DNA of 64,000 nt from M55B129 sp034189085 (GCA_034189085.1 JAXHVH010000005.1:11525-75524), one strand, 5' to 3'; positions 49,435 through 59,071 are shown, numbered from the stretch's first letter. Program-made: numbers and translations. Notes: generated by a model from the sequence alone, not told the origin.

Positions 49435-51341
49435 GTTTTCTTCTTCTCCTTTTCTGGCGGCAGGACGGGAGGAGACAGTTTAATTACCGCATCATATTCG
49501 GGAGGACAGGCTTTGCGGCAGTTGTCACATTTTACACATTTCTCCTGGTCTATCGCCTTTAACCCATCATCCCTGGTATAAATCGCTTCCGTGGGACAGC
49601 TACCAACACAGACGTTGCAAAGCTTGCTGCACCTGGAAGGTTCTATATAAAATAAAACCAGGTCGCGGCAGGCCCGGGCCGGGCAGCGTCCCTCCCCAAT
49701 ATGCACTTTGTATTCATCCCTAAAATATTTCAGGGTGGTTAAAACCGGGTTTGGCGCAGTGCGTCCCAGATTGCAGAGAGACCCGTCGCGCACATCCTCG
49801 GCCAGTTCTTCCAGCAAAGTAAGACTCTCTGCGTCGCCTTGCCCCCGCGTTATATCTGTCAGGATATCAAGCATTTGTTTCGTTCCAAGACGGCAGAAAG
49901 TGCATTTGCCGCATGATTCCTGCTGGGTAAATTCGAGGAAATAGTGAGCAACCGAGGCCATGCAGTCATCTTCATCCATCACCACCAGGCCGCCCGATCC
50001 CATGATCGCCCCGGCTTCATGAAGAGAATCAAAATCTATGGGTACATCAAGAGCCGATTCCGGCAGGCATCCACCGGACGGCCCTCCGATCTGGACCGCT
50101 TTAAATTCCTTGCCGTCGGAAAGGCCGCCGCCCACTTCAAAAATTAATTCCCGCAGGGTTGTTCCCATGGGCACTTCAACCAGACCGGTATTGACAACTT
50201 TGCCCACCAGCGAAAAAACAGCTGTCCCCGGGCTTTCCGGGGTTCCTATACCCTTAAACCAGTCTGCTCCGCGGTTTATTATATGAGGAACATATGAAAA
50301 AGTTTTTACGTTGTTGATAACAGTAGGTTTACCCCACAAACCTTCCATGGCCGGAAAAGGCGGACGATGCCGCGGCACCCCGCGGCGGCCCTCAATGGAA
50401 GAGAGAAGAGCTGTTTCTTCACCGCAGACAAAAGCTCCGGCACCCTGAAAAACATGGAGATCGAAGCTAAATTCCGTTCCGAGGATGGAAGAACCAAGCA
50501 TCCCTTTCTCCCGGGCCTGTTTCAACGCCTCCCGGACTCGTTTGACCGCCCGCGGGTATTCAGCCCTGATATAGAGATATCCTTCTGTTGCTCCAATAGC
50601 ATAAGCGCAGAGAATCATTCCCTCTATGACCTGGTGGGGATCTGATTCCAGGATACTGCGATCCATGAAAGCCCCGGGGTCACCTTCGTCCGCATTGCAG
50701 ATCACATATTTTTCATCCCCTCCAGCTTTAAGGCTCGCCTCCCATTTCCGCCCGGTGGGAAAACCGGCGCCGCCCCGCCCCCGCAGGTTGGACGCTTTTA
50801 CTTCGTCCAGGACCATGACAGGTTTGTCACTTAAAGCCTTTGCCAGAGCCCGATAACCATATTTTTCAATATAGCTGTCAATATTTTCCGGATCAATATA
50901 ACCACACTGCTCAAGGATCAGTTTCTTTTCGTAAACACCACGTGGAAAATCTTCAAAAGTAGGAAAAACATCGTTACGATCTACTGCAGCCAGGGCGTAT
51001 TCATAACAGGGATCTTCACCGGCGAGAAAATCTTCAACCAGCAAATGGACCAGCCCTTCATCAAGGTTCCCATAGGTTATAGCCGGATAACCGGGTTTGG
51101 CAATTACCGCCAGCGGCTCGGCATAACAGTGCCCCATGCAGCCAACTTCCACAACTTCCGCATCGAGGCCGTGAGCCTCAATCTCTTTAAGGAAAAATTC
51201 TTTTACCTGGAGGGCACCTGCTGCCACACCGCAGGAAGCCGTACCGAGTAAAACCCGGGGCTTTTCCCGGCGAGCTTCTTCATTTTGCTTTGACACTTCG
51301 AACAGCTTTTCATAGTTATCCATGGGGCTGTCTGCGCTCAT
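49431..51341 (-). CDS. NuoF-like NADH-oxidising flavoprotein (HydB/HndC type)
   Basis: The 636-residue protein has an N-terminal 2Fe-2S thioredoxin-like domain (LLGTASCGVAAGA; VGCMGHCYAEP), a central NuoF core with NADH/FMN motifs (GRGGAGFPTGRKWE; ICNADEGDPGAFMD), its 4Fe-4S motif ESCGKCTFCRLGTKQM, and two C-terminal ferredoxin clusters (CSKLCNVCVGSCP; CVKCDNCRKACP). This is the layout of electron-bifurcating HydB/HndC. It lies between NuoE-like and HoxU-like genes, each overlapping by 4 bp. Confidence 0.92.
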   Translation of the reverse strand: MSADSPMDNYEKLFEVSKQNEEARREKPRVLLGTASCGVAAGALQVKEFFLKEIEAHGLDAEVVEVGCMGHCYAEPLAVIAKPGYPAITYGNLDEGLVHLLVEDFLAGEDPCYEYALAAVDRNDVFPTFEDFPRGVYEKKLILEQCGYIDPENIDSYIEKYGYRALAKALSDKPVMVLDEVKASNLRGRGGAGFPTGRKWEASLKAGGDEKYVICNADEGDPGAFMDRSILESDPHQVIEGMILCAYAIGATEGYLYIRAEYPRAVKRVREALKQAREKGMLGSSILGTEFSFDLHVFQGAGAFVCGEETALLSSIEGRRGVPRHRPPFPAMEGLWGKPTVINNVKTFSYVPHIINRGADWFKGIGTPESPGTAVFSLVGKVVNTGLVEVPMGTTLRELIFEVGGGLSDGKEFKAVQIGGPSGGCLPESALDVPIDFDSLHEAGAIMGSGGLVVMDEDDCMASVAHYFLEFTQQESCGKCTFCRLGTKQMLDILTDITRGQGDAESLTLLEELAEDVRDGSLCNLGRTAPNPVLTTLKYFRDEYKVHIGEGRCPARACRDLVLFYIEPSRCSKLCNVCVGSCPTEAIYTRDDGLKAIDQEKCVKCDNCRKACPPEYDAVIKLSPPVLPPEKEKKKT

Positions 51342-51892
51342 TTATTTTCGCCCCCTTCAGCTGTCGATGTTTCTTCTTCTGCTTCTGCTTCTTTTTCCTT
51401 CTGATCCGCTTCTTCAAACTCAAGCATCATCCCGTCAACCCTGGTCGGGGTAACATAGCCCTCAATTTGATCATCGTTGACGACCACAACCGGGGCCAGG
51501 GTACAGCAGCCAACACAGGCTACCCTCTCCAGACTGTAGAGGCGGTCCAGGCTGGTTTCCCCTTCTTCGATCTCCATCCTTCTCTCAAATGATTCCAGGG
51601 TGATTTCGCCGCCCTTCATGTAGCAGGCGGTCCCCATACACACCTTGACCTGGAACTTGCCCGGCGGGTTAAGACGAAACTGGTTGTAAAATGTAACTAT
51701 GCCATAGATATCCACAGCAGGTATATCCAACCCCTCGGCCAATTTTTCCATCGCCAGGGCGGGAAGGTAGCCGAGTCTTGATTGGACTTTTTGTAAAGAG
51801 GGGATTAAATCTTTACGATTCCGGGAGCTGTTCTGCAAGAACTCTTCCACGGTGGAAAGGATCCGCTCCCTTTCTCCTTCCAGTAGCTGCAC
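51338..51892 (-). CDS. NuoE-like 2Fe-2S subunit (HydC/HndA type)
   Basis: The 184-residue thioredoxin-like ferredoxin has the four Cys ligands in CMGTACYMKG and CVGCCTLAP and the N-terminal helical region LIPSLQKVQSRLGYLPALAM. It ends in an acidic, Glu-rich tail of about 25 residues. It is the first gene of the trio; AT-rich sequence with a palindrome lies upstream. Confidence 0.93.
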   Translation of the reverse strand: MQLLEGERERILSTVEEFLQNSSRNRKDLIPSLQKVQSRLGYLPALAMEKLAEGLDIPAVDIYGIVTFYNQFRLNPPGKFQVKVCMGTACYMKGGEITLESFERRMEIEEGETSLDRLYSLERVACVGCCTLAPVVVVNDDQIEGYVTPTRVDGMMLEFEEADQKEKEAEAEEETSTAEGGENK

Positions 51893-51960
51893 GGTTACAT
51901 CTCCTTATTCGATATTTACGACAGTTTAAATTATAGCTATATGATAACATACTATTTATA

Positions 51961-51970
51961 AGTACGTACT
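51961..51970. promoter_or_regulatory. Palindrome upstream of the NuoE-like gene
   Basis: AGTACGTACT is a perfect 10-bp palindrome in AT-rich DNA, with a TATAAT-like -10 about 30 bp closer to the gene. It is a possible operator; it does not match the Rex consensus. Confidence 0.3.
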
Positions 51971-52027
51971 AAAATATTTACTATATCTTATGAAGTTTAA
52001 TTATTGGGAATTATGTATTCAATTTTT

Positions 52028-53146
52028 TCAGGAGGAGAGGCGATAAACCAGTTCTTCCCGGTAACCGGTAATAATTTTGATATATCCCTGCAGCATTGCA
52101 TTAACCTGATCATTTCCCGTGTCCACAAGGAGGCGACCCTGTTCGAGAGCCATGATTTTATCCTTAACCGCTACAACAATGATATTTTTCTTGCCCACCT
52201 TTTCTATCACCGCCGCGCTGATCTGCTGGTTGCCCCGTCCGAAGAGATAACCCTGTCCACCTATGACGGTGACAATAATTTTTGCCTTTTTCCCTTCAAT
52301 CAGATCGAGAAGCTGTCGTTCGCTGGCATCCGCTGCCACGAGTTCTCCTTTACAGACAACATCCACCCCGAGCAGGTTATTGGGCAGGTTCAGCCTTTCC
52401 ATAATGGCAGCGGTGGTAGTCCCCGGTCCAACAATATAGAGGATATCCGGTTCCATTTTTTCGATCACATATTCGGCGATTCCTTCCAGGACCGTTTTTC
52501 CCGACTCCACACTGCCTACCTTAAGATTCTGCATTAATCCCTCCGCCTCCGGGACAATCAGGTAACCGTAAAGGCGGGCTGAAAGAAAGCCTCGACGAAA
52601 TGCTTCTTCATCGATATCCATGACTTCCGCCCGGCGCAGAGGGTATCCCGGTTCCACCAGGAACCGCCCGGCCAGCCTGCCGGCGCTGCGAGGATTGGTG
52701 GCATAAACAGCCGAATGAATTTTTACCCCGGCCGGAATCCCGATTACCGGAAGGGTTGAATTTTCACCAAAGGCTGAGCAAATATTGCGTGCCGTTCCAT
52801 CTCCACCGGCAAAAAGAAGCAGATCAACATCGCGGGGAACCATCTCCCCGGCCGCCTTTTCCGTGTCTTCAGAGCTGGTGGGCTCCGTGATGCCTTCGAT
52901 CAGTTCCATCTTAAAACCGCAGCCCTGCCCCGTTTCTTCGCCCATCTTTCCAGGGCAGGTAACCAGCAAAATATTCTCCCGCATCTCTGACAGCTCCTCC
53001 AGAGCCTGGGCTGCTTTCTCGTTGGCCTCCGGCTGCGCCCCCAGAGACAGGGCCTTTTCGACAATCTCCGGACCGTCGGTCCCTTTGAGGCCTACTTTTC
53101 CTCCCATGCCGGCAACAGGGTTGACGATGAGGCCTACTTTTTTCAT
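52028..53146 (-). CDS. ATP-NAD/AcoX-like kinase family protein
   Basis: The 372-residue protein has the NAD-kinase-like glycine motif LLLFAGGDGTARNI, the N-terminal GLIVNPVAGMGG and IGIPAGVKIHSAVYA, as in AcoX-type proteins often coded with acetoin or glycine-cleavage dehydrogenases. The reaction is not established. It overlaps the lpd stop by 4 bp (ATGA) and is the last gene of the gcv/lipoyl cluster. Confidence 0.85.
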   Translation of the reverse strand: MKKVGLIVNPVAGMGGKVGLKGTDGPEIVEKALSLGAQPEANEKAAQALEELSEMRENILLVTCPGKMGEETGQGCGFKMELIEGITEPTSSEDTEKAAGEMVPRDVDLLLFAGGDGTARNICSAFGENSTLPVIGIPAGVKIHSAVYATNPRSAGRLAGRFLVEPGYPLRRAEVMDIDEEAFRRGFLSARLYGYLIVPEAEGLMQNLKVGSVESGKTVLEGIAEYVIEKMEPDILYIVGPGTTTAAIMERLNLPNNLLGVDVVCKGELVAADASERQLLDLIEGKKAKIIVTVIGGQGYLFGRGNQQISAAVIEKVGKKNIIVVAVKDKIMALEQGRLLVDTGNDQVNAMLQGYIKIITGYREELVYRLSS

Positions 53147-54549
53147 AGCCGTCCCAGGTGAAGAGCAGTTTTATTCACAGCCATAGCCGCTTCCCAGACT
53201 GCCTCGGAGAGGGTTGGGTGAGGATGAATCAGTTCGGCCAGCTCTGCGGCACCAATCCCCCTGGCTACAGCCAGGGAACCTTCCTGGATCAGGTCGGAAG
53301 CGTGGGGACCCAGTATATGGAAACCTACAACCTTCTGCTCCCTGCCGGCGGCAATTATTTTCACAACCCCTTCTGTTTCAGCCTGGGTAGCTGCTTTACC
53401 ACTGGCTGAAAAGGGGAATTTGCCGATTTTCAAATCGTCAAATCCCTTTTCCTTGGCCTCTTCTTCACTTAAACCAACGCAGGCCAGCTCGGGATCGGTA
53501 AAAAGGCAGGCAGGAACAACAGAACCGTCAAAATGAGCTTCTATACCGGCAATGTTTTCAGCAGCCACTACCCCCTGGCGGTAAGCAACATGAGCAAGGT
53601 AATAACTTGGAGCGGCGACATCACCGATAGCATAAATATGGGGAACCGTGGTTTCCATCTTACTGTTCACTTTTATACCGTTATTATCATATTCAACACC
53701 GAGGGCGTCCAGATCCTGATCACCAAAAGTCGGCTTCCGGCCTACGGAAAGGAGGACTTTTTCCGTTTCAAATATTTCTTCGCCCTTGTGGCTGGTCGCT
53801 GTCAATCTGAGCCCCCCGTCAATTTTTTCTATTTTCTGCACCGGTGTATTCATTTTAATTTCAAGGCCAGCCCGGCGAATATAGGTGGAAAGGCGGCGGA
53901 CCATTTCCAGGTCCATGCGCCGCAGTAATCTTTCACTGCGGTGAACAATAGTTACCTTTGTACCGAGCCCCAAAAATATAGAGGCCATTTCAAGGGCAAT
54001 CACTCCCCCCCCTATAACAGCCATTGTTTCCGGCAGTTCTTCAAGAGCCAGTGCTTCGCGGGAAGTAATTACCCCCGGCAGATCCAGGCCGGGAGTGGGC
54101 GGGTAAATTTCTTCACTGCCTGTAGCCAGAATAACGTTTTCCGTTTCCAGCTCAACTTCTCCCCCCTCATTCAGCCCCACAACAACACGGTGGGGGTTCA
54201 AGACCTTACCGGTCCCGGCAAAAAAATCGACCTTGCTCCTCTTCAACAGTTCGGCAACATGACCGACCAGCTCATCGACCACCGCCTTTTTCTTTTCCTG
54301 CAGCCGGGCGTAGGAAAATTCTATGTTGTTGAGCTTAAAGCCAAATTCATCAGCCCGCTGGAGGCGCCTGTAGAGGGCGGCTCCGTGAGTGAGCACTTTT
54401 GTGGGAATGCAGCCGCGGTTCAAACAAACCCCGCCGAGATCTTCTTTTTCAACCACCGCTGTTTTCAAACCAAGCGATCCCGCCCTCAGAGCAGCCAGGT
54501 AGCCGCCGGGACCGCTGCCGATAATTACGACGCGGTACTTCTCATCCAT
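53143..54549 (-). CDS. lpdA: Dihydrolipoyl dehydrogenase (L-protein)
   Basis: The FAD enzyme reoxidises dihydrolipoyl-H-protein with NAD+. The 468-residue protein has the FAD motif IIGSGPGGYLAALRAG, the redox disulfide GGVCLNRGCIPTK, the NAD motif VIGGGVIALEMAS and the C-terminal active-site HPHPTLSEAV. It overlaps lipM by 8 bp. In this cluster it serves glycine cleavage, and its NADH could feed the neighbouring NuoEF-like module. Confidence 0.96.
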   Translation of the reverse strand: MDEKYRVVIIGSGPGGYLAALRAGSLGLKTAVVEKEDLGGVCLNRGCIPTKVLTHGAALYRRLQRADEFGFKLNNIEFSYARLQEKKKAVVDELVGHVAELLKRSKVDFFAGTGKVLNPHRVVVGLNEGGEVELETENVILATGSEEIYPPTPGLDLPGVITSREALALEELPETMAVIGGGVIALEMASIFLGLGTKVTIVHRSERLLRRMDLEMVRRLSTYIRRAGLEIKMNTPVQKIEKIDGGLRLTATSHKGEEIFETEKVLLSVGRKPTFGDQDLDALGVEYDNNGIKVNSKMETTVPHIYAIGDVAAPSYYLAHVAYRQGVVAAENIAGIEAHFDGSVVPACLFTDPELACVGLSEEEAKEKGFDDLKIGKFPFSASGKAATQAETEGVVKIIAAGREQKVVGFHILGPHASDLIQEGSLAVARGIGAAELAELIHPHPTLSEAVWEAAMAVNKTALHLGRL

Positions 54550-55321
54550 CAGTCAATTCCCCCTTTTCCCCCTTGAAGATGCGCATGCTGGCAAATACAG
54601 CCGGGATGACCATTGAAAAAGCCTTGATTAGAGCCCTGGTCATCTTTTCATAGTTAACATTACAGCCGAGATCAAGCAGTCCGGCTGCTTTTTCACCCAG
54701 ATCAACCCCTTTCCTCCTATCATCTGGAGGGCGGGGATCCTTTTTCAGGATCCGCTGGTACAGATCGAGAGGCAGGGCAAAAAGAATCGATCCATGCTGC
54801 AGGACAATTCCTTTCCGGCGAAGCTGGGCACTTCCCACCACCTTTTTCCCATCAACCTGTATTTCATAGGCTGACGGGGTATCAAAACAGGACCCGGGAG
54901 CCAATATCGCCCTCTTTTCTTTTTCCGGTGTTAGATAAGCAGGTATCTCCAGCAGGTTAAAAGCAGTGATCAGGCCACGGCTTATGGCACGGTAAGATTC
55001 CATCACTCCCCCGTTGTTGATAAAGGGGTGTGCTTCAGGAACAATTATGCTGTATGTGAGTTCTTGATCGTGGAAAACAGCCCGCCCGCCGGTGGGGCGC
55101 CGTACCACATCGATACCGGCTTCCGCACAGGCAGCCAGGTCAACAACTTCATTTTCATCCTGGAAATAGCCAAGAGAAACGGCGGGAGGTGACCACCGGT
55201 AAATACGCAGGGTGGGAAGGCTTTCTCCGGCAGCAACTTCTTCCATAATAGCCAGGTCTTTTCCCATATTTTTTTCTCCGCGCAGCGGAGGGTCCAGGAT
55301 GAGACGCCACTGGTGCAGCAA
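54542..55321 (-). CDS. lipM: LipM-type octanoyltransferase
   Basis: The protein transfers octanoate from ACP to H-protein, or acts as a lipoate ligase. The 259-residue protein has RRPTGGRAVFHDQELTYSI and SAQLRRKGIVLQHGSI. Cys145 in APGSCFDTPSAYEI matches the catalytic Cys of LipM (a thioester intermediate) rather than the Cys-less LplA. The start is TTG at 55321, with AAGGAGG 8 nt upstream. It follows two radical SAM genes and precedes lpd, so it should load octanoate that those proteins convert to lipoate. Confidence 0.85.
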   Translation of the reverse strand: MLHQWRLILDPPLRGEKNMGKDLAIMEEVAAGESLPTLRIYRWSPPAVSLGYFQDENEVVDLAACAEAGIDVVRRPTGGRAVFHDQELTYSIIVPEAHPFINNGGVMESYRAISRGLITAFNLLEIPAYLTPEKEKRAILAPGSCFDTPSAYEIQVDGKKVVGSAQLRRKGIVLQHGSILFALPLDLYQRILKKDPRPPDDRRKGVDLGEKAAGLLDLGCNVNYEKMTRALIKAFSMVIPAVFASMRIFKGEKGELTDG

Positions 55322-55334
55322 GATTTTTTCCTCC

Positions 55335-56300
55335 TTATATTCTCTCCAGGGAAAGCGAAGCCCTTAAATCCCGGAGCGCTTTTTCTTTTTCTCCTTCCCC
55401 AAGGGGACGGTGATAGTTATAGAGTGTCCGCCCGGGGCGTTCATTGTAATAAGGTCGGTTGCAACCGGGACAGCCACTCGTTCGAAAAGCATTCCCGTCG
55501 CCAAGCAGGAGAGTCAATTCTTCATCAAGATCGCCAAAAGAAACCAGGCGCCCGTCGGAAAACTTGAAAGAAGCGAAGCTGGACAGGTTTTCCTGCAGAA
55601 GATAATGGCCGGCCTGAATGCGACGGTAAGAGGTTTTCTCAGGCGGGGCTTGATTTTCCATGGGGGTCCCTTTCAGCGGCGTAAAAGCGAAGAGAGCAAC
55701 GGTTATTCCGGCCTGCAGCAGCTTATCAATCAGGGCCAGCATCTCATGTTCACTTTCACCAAGGCCGCAGATCAGGTGTGTGCTCATCCGGCCGGGATTC
55801 TTCTCGGCGCACCGCAGCAGCAGGTTGAGCCGGTTTTGCAGTGATCCCCCTTTAATCCCCCGATAAGCTTCTTCATTAACCACATCAATCGAAATGCTGA
55901 TCCTGTCCACACCGGCGTCAAAGAGCGCCCTTCCCTCTTCCTCGCTGCTTATCCAGGCCGACAGGGAGAGGGGAAGAGCCGATAAGCCCTTCAATTCACC
56001 GATCAATCCGAGCAGAGGTTTAATCCCTTCCCTGTGCCTGACTGACTGGAGGCAGATCCGTTTTATCCCTTTCTGTTCAGCCGCTGGAAGAACTTCCTCC
56101 ACCGCAGACCATGAATAAGCGGGCCAGGTGATCCGTCCCAACTTCTTAAAGCTTTCCCCGTCCCCACTGCCCTGGGGACAGAAGGCACAGTTCATCAGGC
56201 AGCAATTGCCAGACAGCAGGTAAGCAGTAGTTGGATAGGCATCCATACGGCTGTTTGAAAGACCAAAGCAGGCAGCGGTACCTGCTGAAACACGGATCAC
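55335..56300 (-). CDS. Radical SAM protein, LipS1/LipS2-type lipoyl synthase subunit (second gene)
   Basis: The 321-residue radical SAM enzyme has CX3CX2C in CCLMNCAFCPQG and a C-terminal Cys motif (SGCPGCNRPYY) that may hold an auxiliary cluster. GTG at 56300 overlaps the preceding stop as GTGA, with GAGGAG 11 nt upstream. It is paired with another radical SAM gene and followed by lipM, lpd, inside a gcv cluster with no lipA. This is the context of the two-protein LipS1/LipS2 synthase described in Thermococcus and found in various anaerobes. Which of the two is S1 or S2 I cannot say. A biotin-synthase-like annotation would be the alternative. Confidence 0.72.
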   Translation of the reverse strand: MIRVSAGTAACFGLSNSRMDAYPTTAYLLSGNCCLMNCAFCPQGSGDGESFKKLGRITWPAYSWSAVEEVLPAAEQKGIKRICLQSVRHREGIKPLLGLIGELKGLSALPLSLSAWISSEEEGRALFDAGVDRISISIDVVNEEAYRGIKGGSLQNRLNLLLRCAEKNPGRMSTHLICGLGESEHEMLALIDKLLQAGITVALFAFTPLKGTPMENQAPPEKTSYRRIQAGHYLLQENLSSFASFKFSDGRLVSFGDLDEELTLLLGDGNAFRTSGCPGCNRPYYNERPGRTLYNYHRPLGEGEKEKALRDLRASLSLERI

Positions 56301-57169
56301 AGTGAACAACACTCCTCAGATAAGGTTATCGACAGGCCAAACTCGGAAGCCAGCTGGCGAGCTGCCGGAGTGGGCAGAACAATCTTGTTAAACCCTGCCC
56401 TGATAGCCAGGCAGTCAAGGTCTTCCCGGTAGTGGCCGCCGGGGCGCATACATCCCAGATAGAGCGGCGTACCCGGGAACATCAGGCGGGCAGTAGCCAG
56501 AAAACGGCCTACCTCGTCAGATGGCGGCGGATCACAGTCGGCAAATGGGGTCCCGGCAGTGGGACGGAAAACAAGCATACTGATCCCTTCCACCGCTTCC
56601 TGCCGCAACATTTCGAGCGCGCTGTATTCTCCTTTTATCTTCCCGCAGCTGAGGCCGATACAGATATGGGGCACTACCCGGGAATATTTCTGCAGGCTGC
56701 GGTAAGAAGCAAGATAATCTTCCACGGTGGACGGCAGTCCATAAACGGAGGCAATCGTTTCATTGTCACCAACAAAATCAAAGGAGATCAACGAGGCTAT
56801 TTCAGCCAGCCGGGCGGCTTCCGCATCGGAAACGAGTCCGGTATGCATGTTGAGTCTCCCCCGGTCAGCCAGTTCTTTAAGTTCAGCCCATCTCTCCAGC
56901 AGGGGAACTCGCCCCTCCCTGGTGCAACCACCGGAGACCAGGTAACTTTTCTCCCGGCCTTTTTTGCCCGGCAAAACTTTTTCCAGCGGGACCATGTGCT
57001 GCAGGTATACGCCGGCACAGTGGGCACAGTTGAGATCACAGTGTCCCCCTGTAACGGATACCGAAAGGGTCCGGTTGGGAGCTGAAAACTCAATACTGTC
57101 CGGGAAAAAGGTCCTTCGCACTTCCCAGGCCTTTTCAAGCAAATGTTCCAATTCAGGGTTACCGGCCAA
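56297..57169 (-). CDS. Radical SAM protein, LipS1/LipS2-type lipoyl synthase subunit (first gene)
   Basis: The 290-residue radical SAM enzyme has Cys44, Cys48 and Cys51 in GGHCDLNCAHCAGVY, further Cys in VPHICIGLSCGKIKG, and a C-terminal Cys pair (EECCSL) that may bind a second cluster as needed for sulfur donation. The start is TTG at 57169 with GGAGGG 8 nt upstream. It overlaps the next radical SAM gene (GTGA), implying a heteromer. It follows gcvPB after a 444-bp gap. The LipS assignment comes from gene order and paired radical SAM architecture. Confidence 0.72.
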   Translation of the reverse strand: MAGNPELEHLLEKAWEVRRTFFPDSIEFSAPNRTLSVSVTGGHCDLNCAHCAGVYLQHMVPLEKVLPGKKGREKSYLVSGGCTREGRVPLLERWAELKELADRGRLNMHTGLVSDAEAARLAEIASLISFDFVGDNETIASVYGLPSTVEDYLASYRSLQKYSRVVPHICIGLSCGKIKGEYSALEMLRQEAVEGISMLVFRPTAGTPFADCDPPPSDEVGRFLATARLMFPGTPLYLGCMRPGGHYREDLDCLAIRAGFNKIVLPTPAARQLASEFGLSITLSEECCSL

Positions 57170-57613
57170 CTATCCATCCCTCCGCAAATAAATGATGAAT
57201 TCCCGGCCAGGGCCGGGGTGCTAAATTTTATTTCCAGCCGGGCCCCCTTAATCCTGCCGGTCAAACCCCTTTATTTTGAAATCCCGCCTGAATGGTAACT
57301 TCTTTTATATCTTCTAATGAAGTTCTTTCCTGCTCCCATAAACCACTCATTTTTATTTACAGCTTAACTGTTAAGCTTCTAACCCGGGCCCTCGATCATC
57401 GATCCCAAAACTTGTAATTCCAATCTCCGACCGCGGATTTACAGCAGCAAAACTTAGTTATCATTTTCTGGCTTCCTGTATCCGTGCTCCGATGTTCAGG
57501 CTCCAAATTTCAGCTTTCTGACTGCCATATTATTCCATCTGTTCTCCGCTTGAAGAGGGGACGCGGTTAATCCTTCATTCTTGCCCGCTTCCCCTCTTAA
57601 CTATCAGCCTGTC
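57170..57613 (-). other. Non-coding stretch inside the gcv/lipoyl cluster
   Basis: About 440 bp without a supported gene. It holds a hairpin right after gcvPB (57553-57598), a short perfect dyad AGCTTAA-CTG-TTAAGCT at 57361-57377, and a 29-codon reading frame (57350-57261) starting MSGLWEQERTSLEDIKEV with plausible composition but no ribosome-binding site. No terminator T-run or known riboswitch motif is seen. Confidence 0.6.
57553..57598 (-). other. Long hairpin after gcvPB
   Basis: AAGAGGGG-AC-GCGG and CCGC-TT-CCCCTCTT pair to a 12-bp stem with a 2x2 internal loop and an 18-nt apical loop, starting 16 nt after the gcvPB stop. It lacks a T-run, so it could be an RNA-stabilising or processing element. 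Confidence 0.6.
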
Positions 57614-59071
57614 CTATTCCTTTTCCCAGCGCAGAACGGGATTACGGGCTGCCTGCACCTCATCGAGCCGTCCCACTACCGTGTTGTAGGGCCCGTGAGC
57701 TACCTTTTCGGCATCCTCATCAATGTCCTTTGCAATTTCCGCCATCGCTTCGGCGAAAGCATCAAGGGTTTCCTTCGTTTCTGTTTCAGTTGGTTCGATC
57801 ATCAGCGCATCTTCCACTATTAACGGGAAATAGACCGTTGGCGGATGAAAACCGCGGTCCAAAAGTGCCTTGGCAATATCCCCGGCACCTGCTCCCTTCT
57901 TTTTCTCCGGTTTGGCCGAAAGGACAAATTCATGCTTGCAGATCCGTTCATAGGGCAGCCAGTAGTTTTTCTTCAGCTGGTTCATCAGGTAATTGGCATT
58001 CAGCACTGCATCACCGGAGGCCTGTTTCAGACCTTCCGCGCCCATCATCCGCAGATAAGTATAGGCTTTTACGACTACCCCGAAGTTTCCGTAAAAAGAA
58101 TGCATTTTGCCTATGCTTTCAGGTAAATCATGATTAAAAAAGAACTGCCCGTCTTTTCTGTCAACCAGGGGTAACGGTAAAAAGGGAATCAACCTCTCTT
58201 TGACTCCCACCGGGCCACTGCCCGGGCCACCGCCGCCGTGGGGGGTGGACATTGTTTTATGGAGATTGAGATGAACAACATCAAAACCCATGTCACCGGG
58301 ACGGATGTAACCCATGATCGCATTCATATTCGCTCCGTCATAATAAAGAAGCCCACCGGCTTCATGGACTGTTCTGGCAATGGCCACGATATCTTCTTCA
58401 AACAGGCCCAGCGTGCTCGGGTTGGTCAGCATCAGGGCAGAGGTGTTTTCATCCACCGCCTCTTTCAAGGCTTCCAGGTCTACCAGACCGCGTTCGTCGC
58501 ATGGCACCTGCACCACCTCGTAGCCGGCCATGCTGACTGTGGCCGGGTTTGTGCCGTGTGCTGACAGGGGGATGAGCACGCGATTGCGATTGCCATCACC
58601 CCGGTGACGGTGATAAGCCTGGATAACCATCAAACCGGTCAGTTCTCCATGTGCGCCGGCGGCCGGCTGCAGGGTAAAGCGATCCATACCGGTCAGTTCC
58701 TTCAGCTCCTGCTCCATCTTGTAAAGCAATTCAAGAGCGCCCTGGACAGTCTCCTCCGGCTGGCAGGGATGGAGCAAGGCAAACCCGGGCATGGCAGCAG
58801 TTTCCTCATTTACTTTAGGATTGTATTTCATGGTGCAGGACCCGAGAGGGTAAAACCCTGTATCGACACCGAAATTGCGGGTCGAGAGCTCCGTGAAATG
58901 GCGAATGATCCCCCCTTCCGAAAGTTCAGGCAGATCAAGGGGTTTACTACGCAGCTGTTTTCCAGGGATAAGCTCGGCCAGCGGCTTCTCCGGAACGTCA
59001 CAATCGGGAAGGGAATAACCCAGGCGGCCCGGCTGGCTCATTTCAAATAACAGTGCTTTCGGCTTTCTCAT
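57614..59071 (-). CDS. gcvPB: Glycine dehydrogenase (decarboxylating) subunit 2
   Basis: This is the catalytic PLP half of split P-protein, which decarboxylates glycine and gives aminomethyl to H-protein lipoate. The 485-residue protein has the PLP Lys near residue 272 in HLNLHKTMSTPHGGGGPG and PLGSCTMKYNPK near residue 80. ATG at 59071 (MRKPKALL) overlaps the gcvPA stop as ATGA, with GGAGGG upstream. Confidence 0.97.
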   Translation of the reverse strand: MRKPKALLFEMSQPGRLGYSLPDCDVPEKPLAELIPGKQLRSKPLDLPELSEGGIIRHFTELSTRNFGVDTGFYPLGSCTMKYNPKVNEETAAMPGFALLHPCQPEETVQGALELLYKMEQELKELTGMDRFTLQPAAGAHGELTGLMVIQAYHRHRGDGNRNRVLIPLSAHGTNPATVSMAGYEVVQVPCDERGLVDLEALKEAVDENTSALMLTNPSTLGLFEEDIVAIARTVHEAGGLLYYDGANMNAIMGYIRPGDMGFDVVHLNLHKTMSTPHGGGGPGSGPVGVKERLIPFLPLPLVDRKDGQFFFNHDLPESIGKMHSFYGNFGVVVKAYTYLRMMGAEGLKQASGDAVLNANYLMNQLKKNYWLPYERICKHEFVLSAKPEKKKGAGAGDIAKALLDRGFHPPTVYFPLIVEDALMIEPTETETKETLDAFAEAMAEIAKDIDEDAEKVAHGPYNTVVGRLDEVQAARNPVLRWEKE

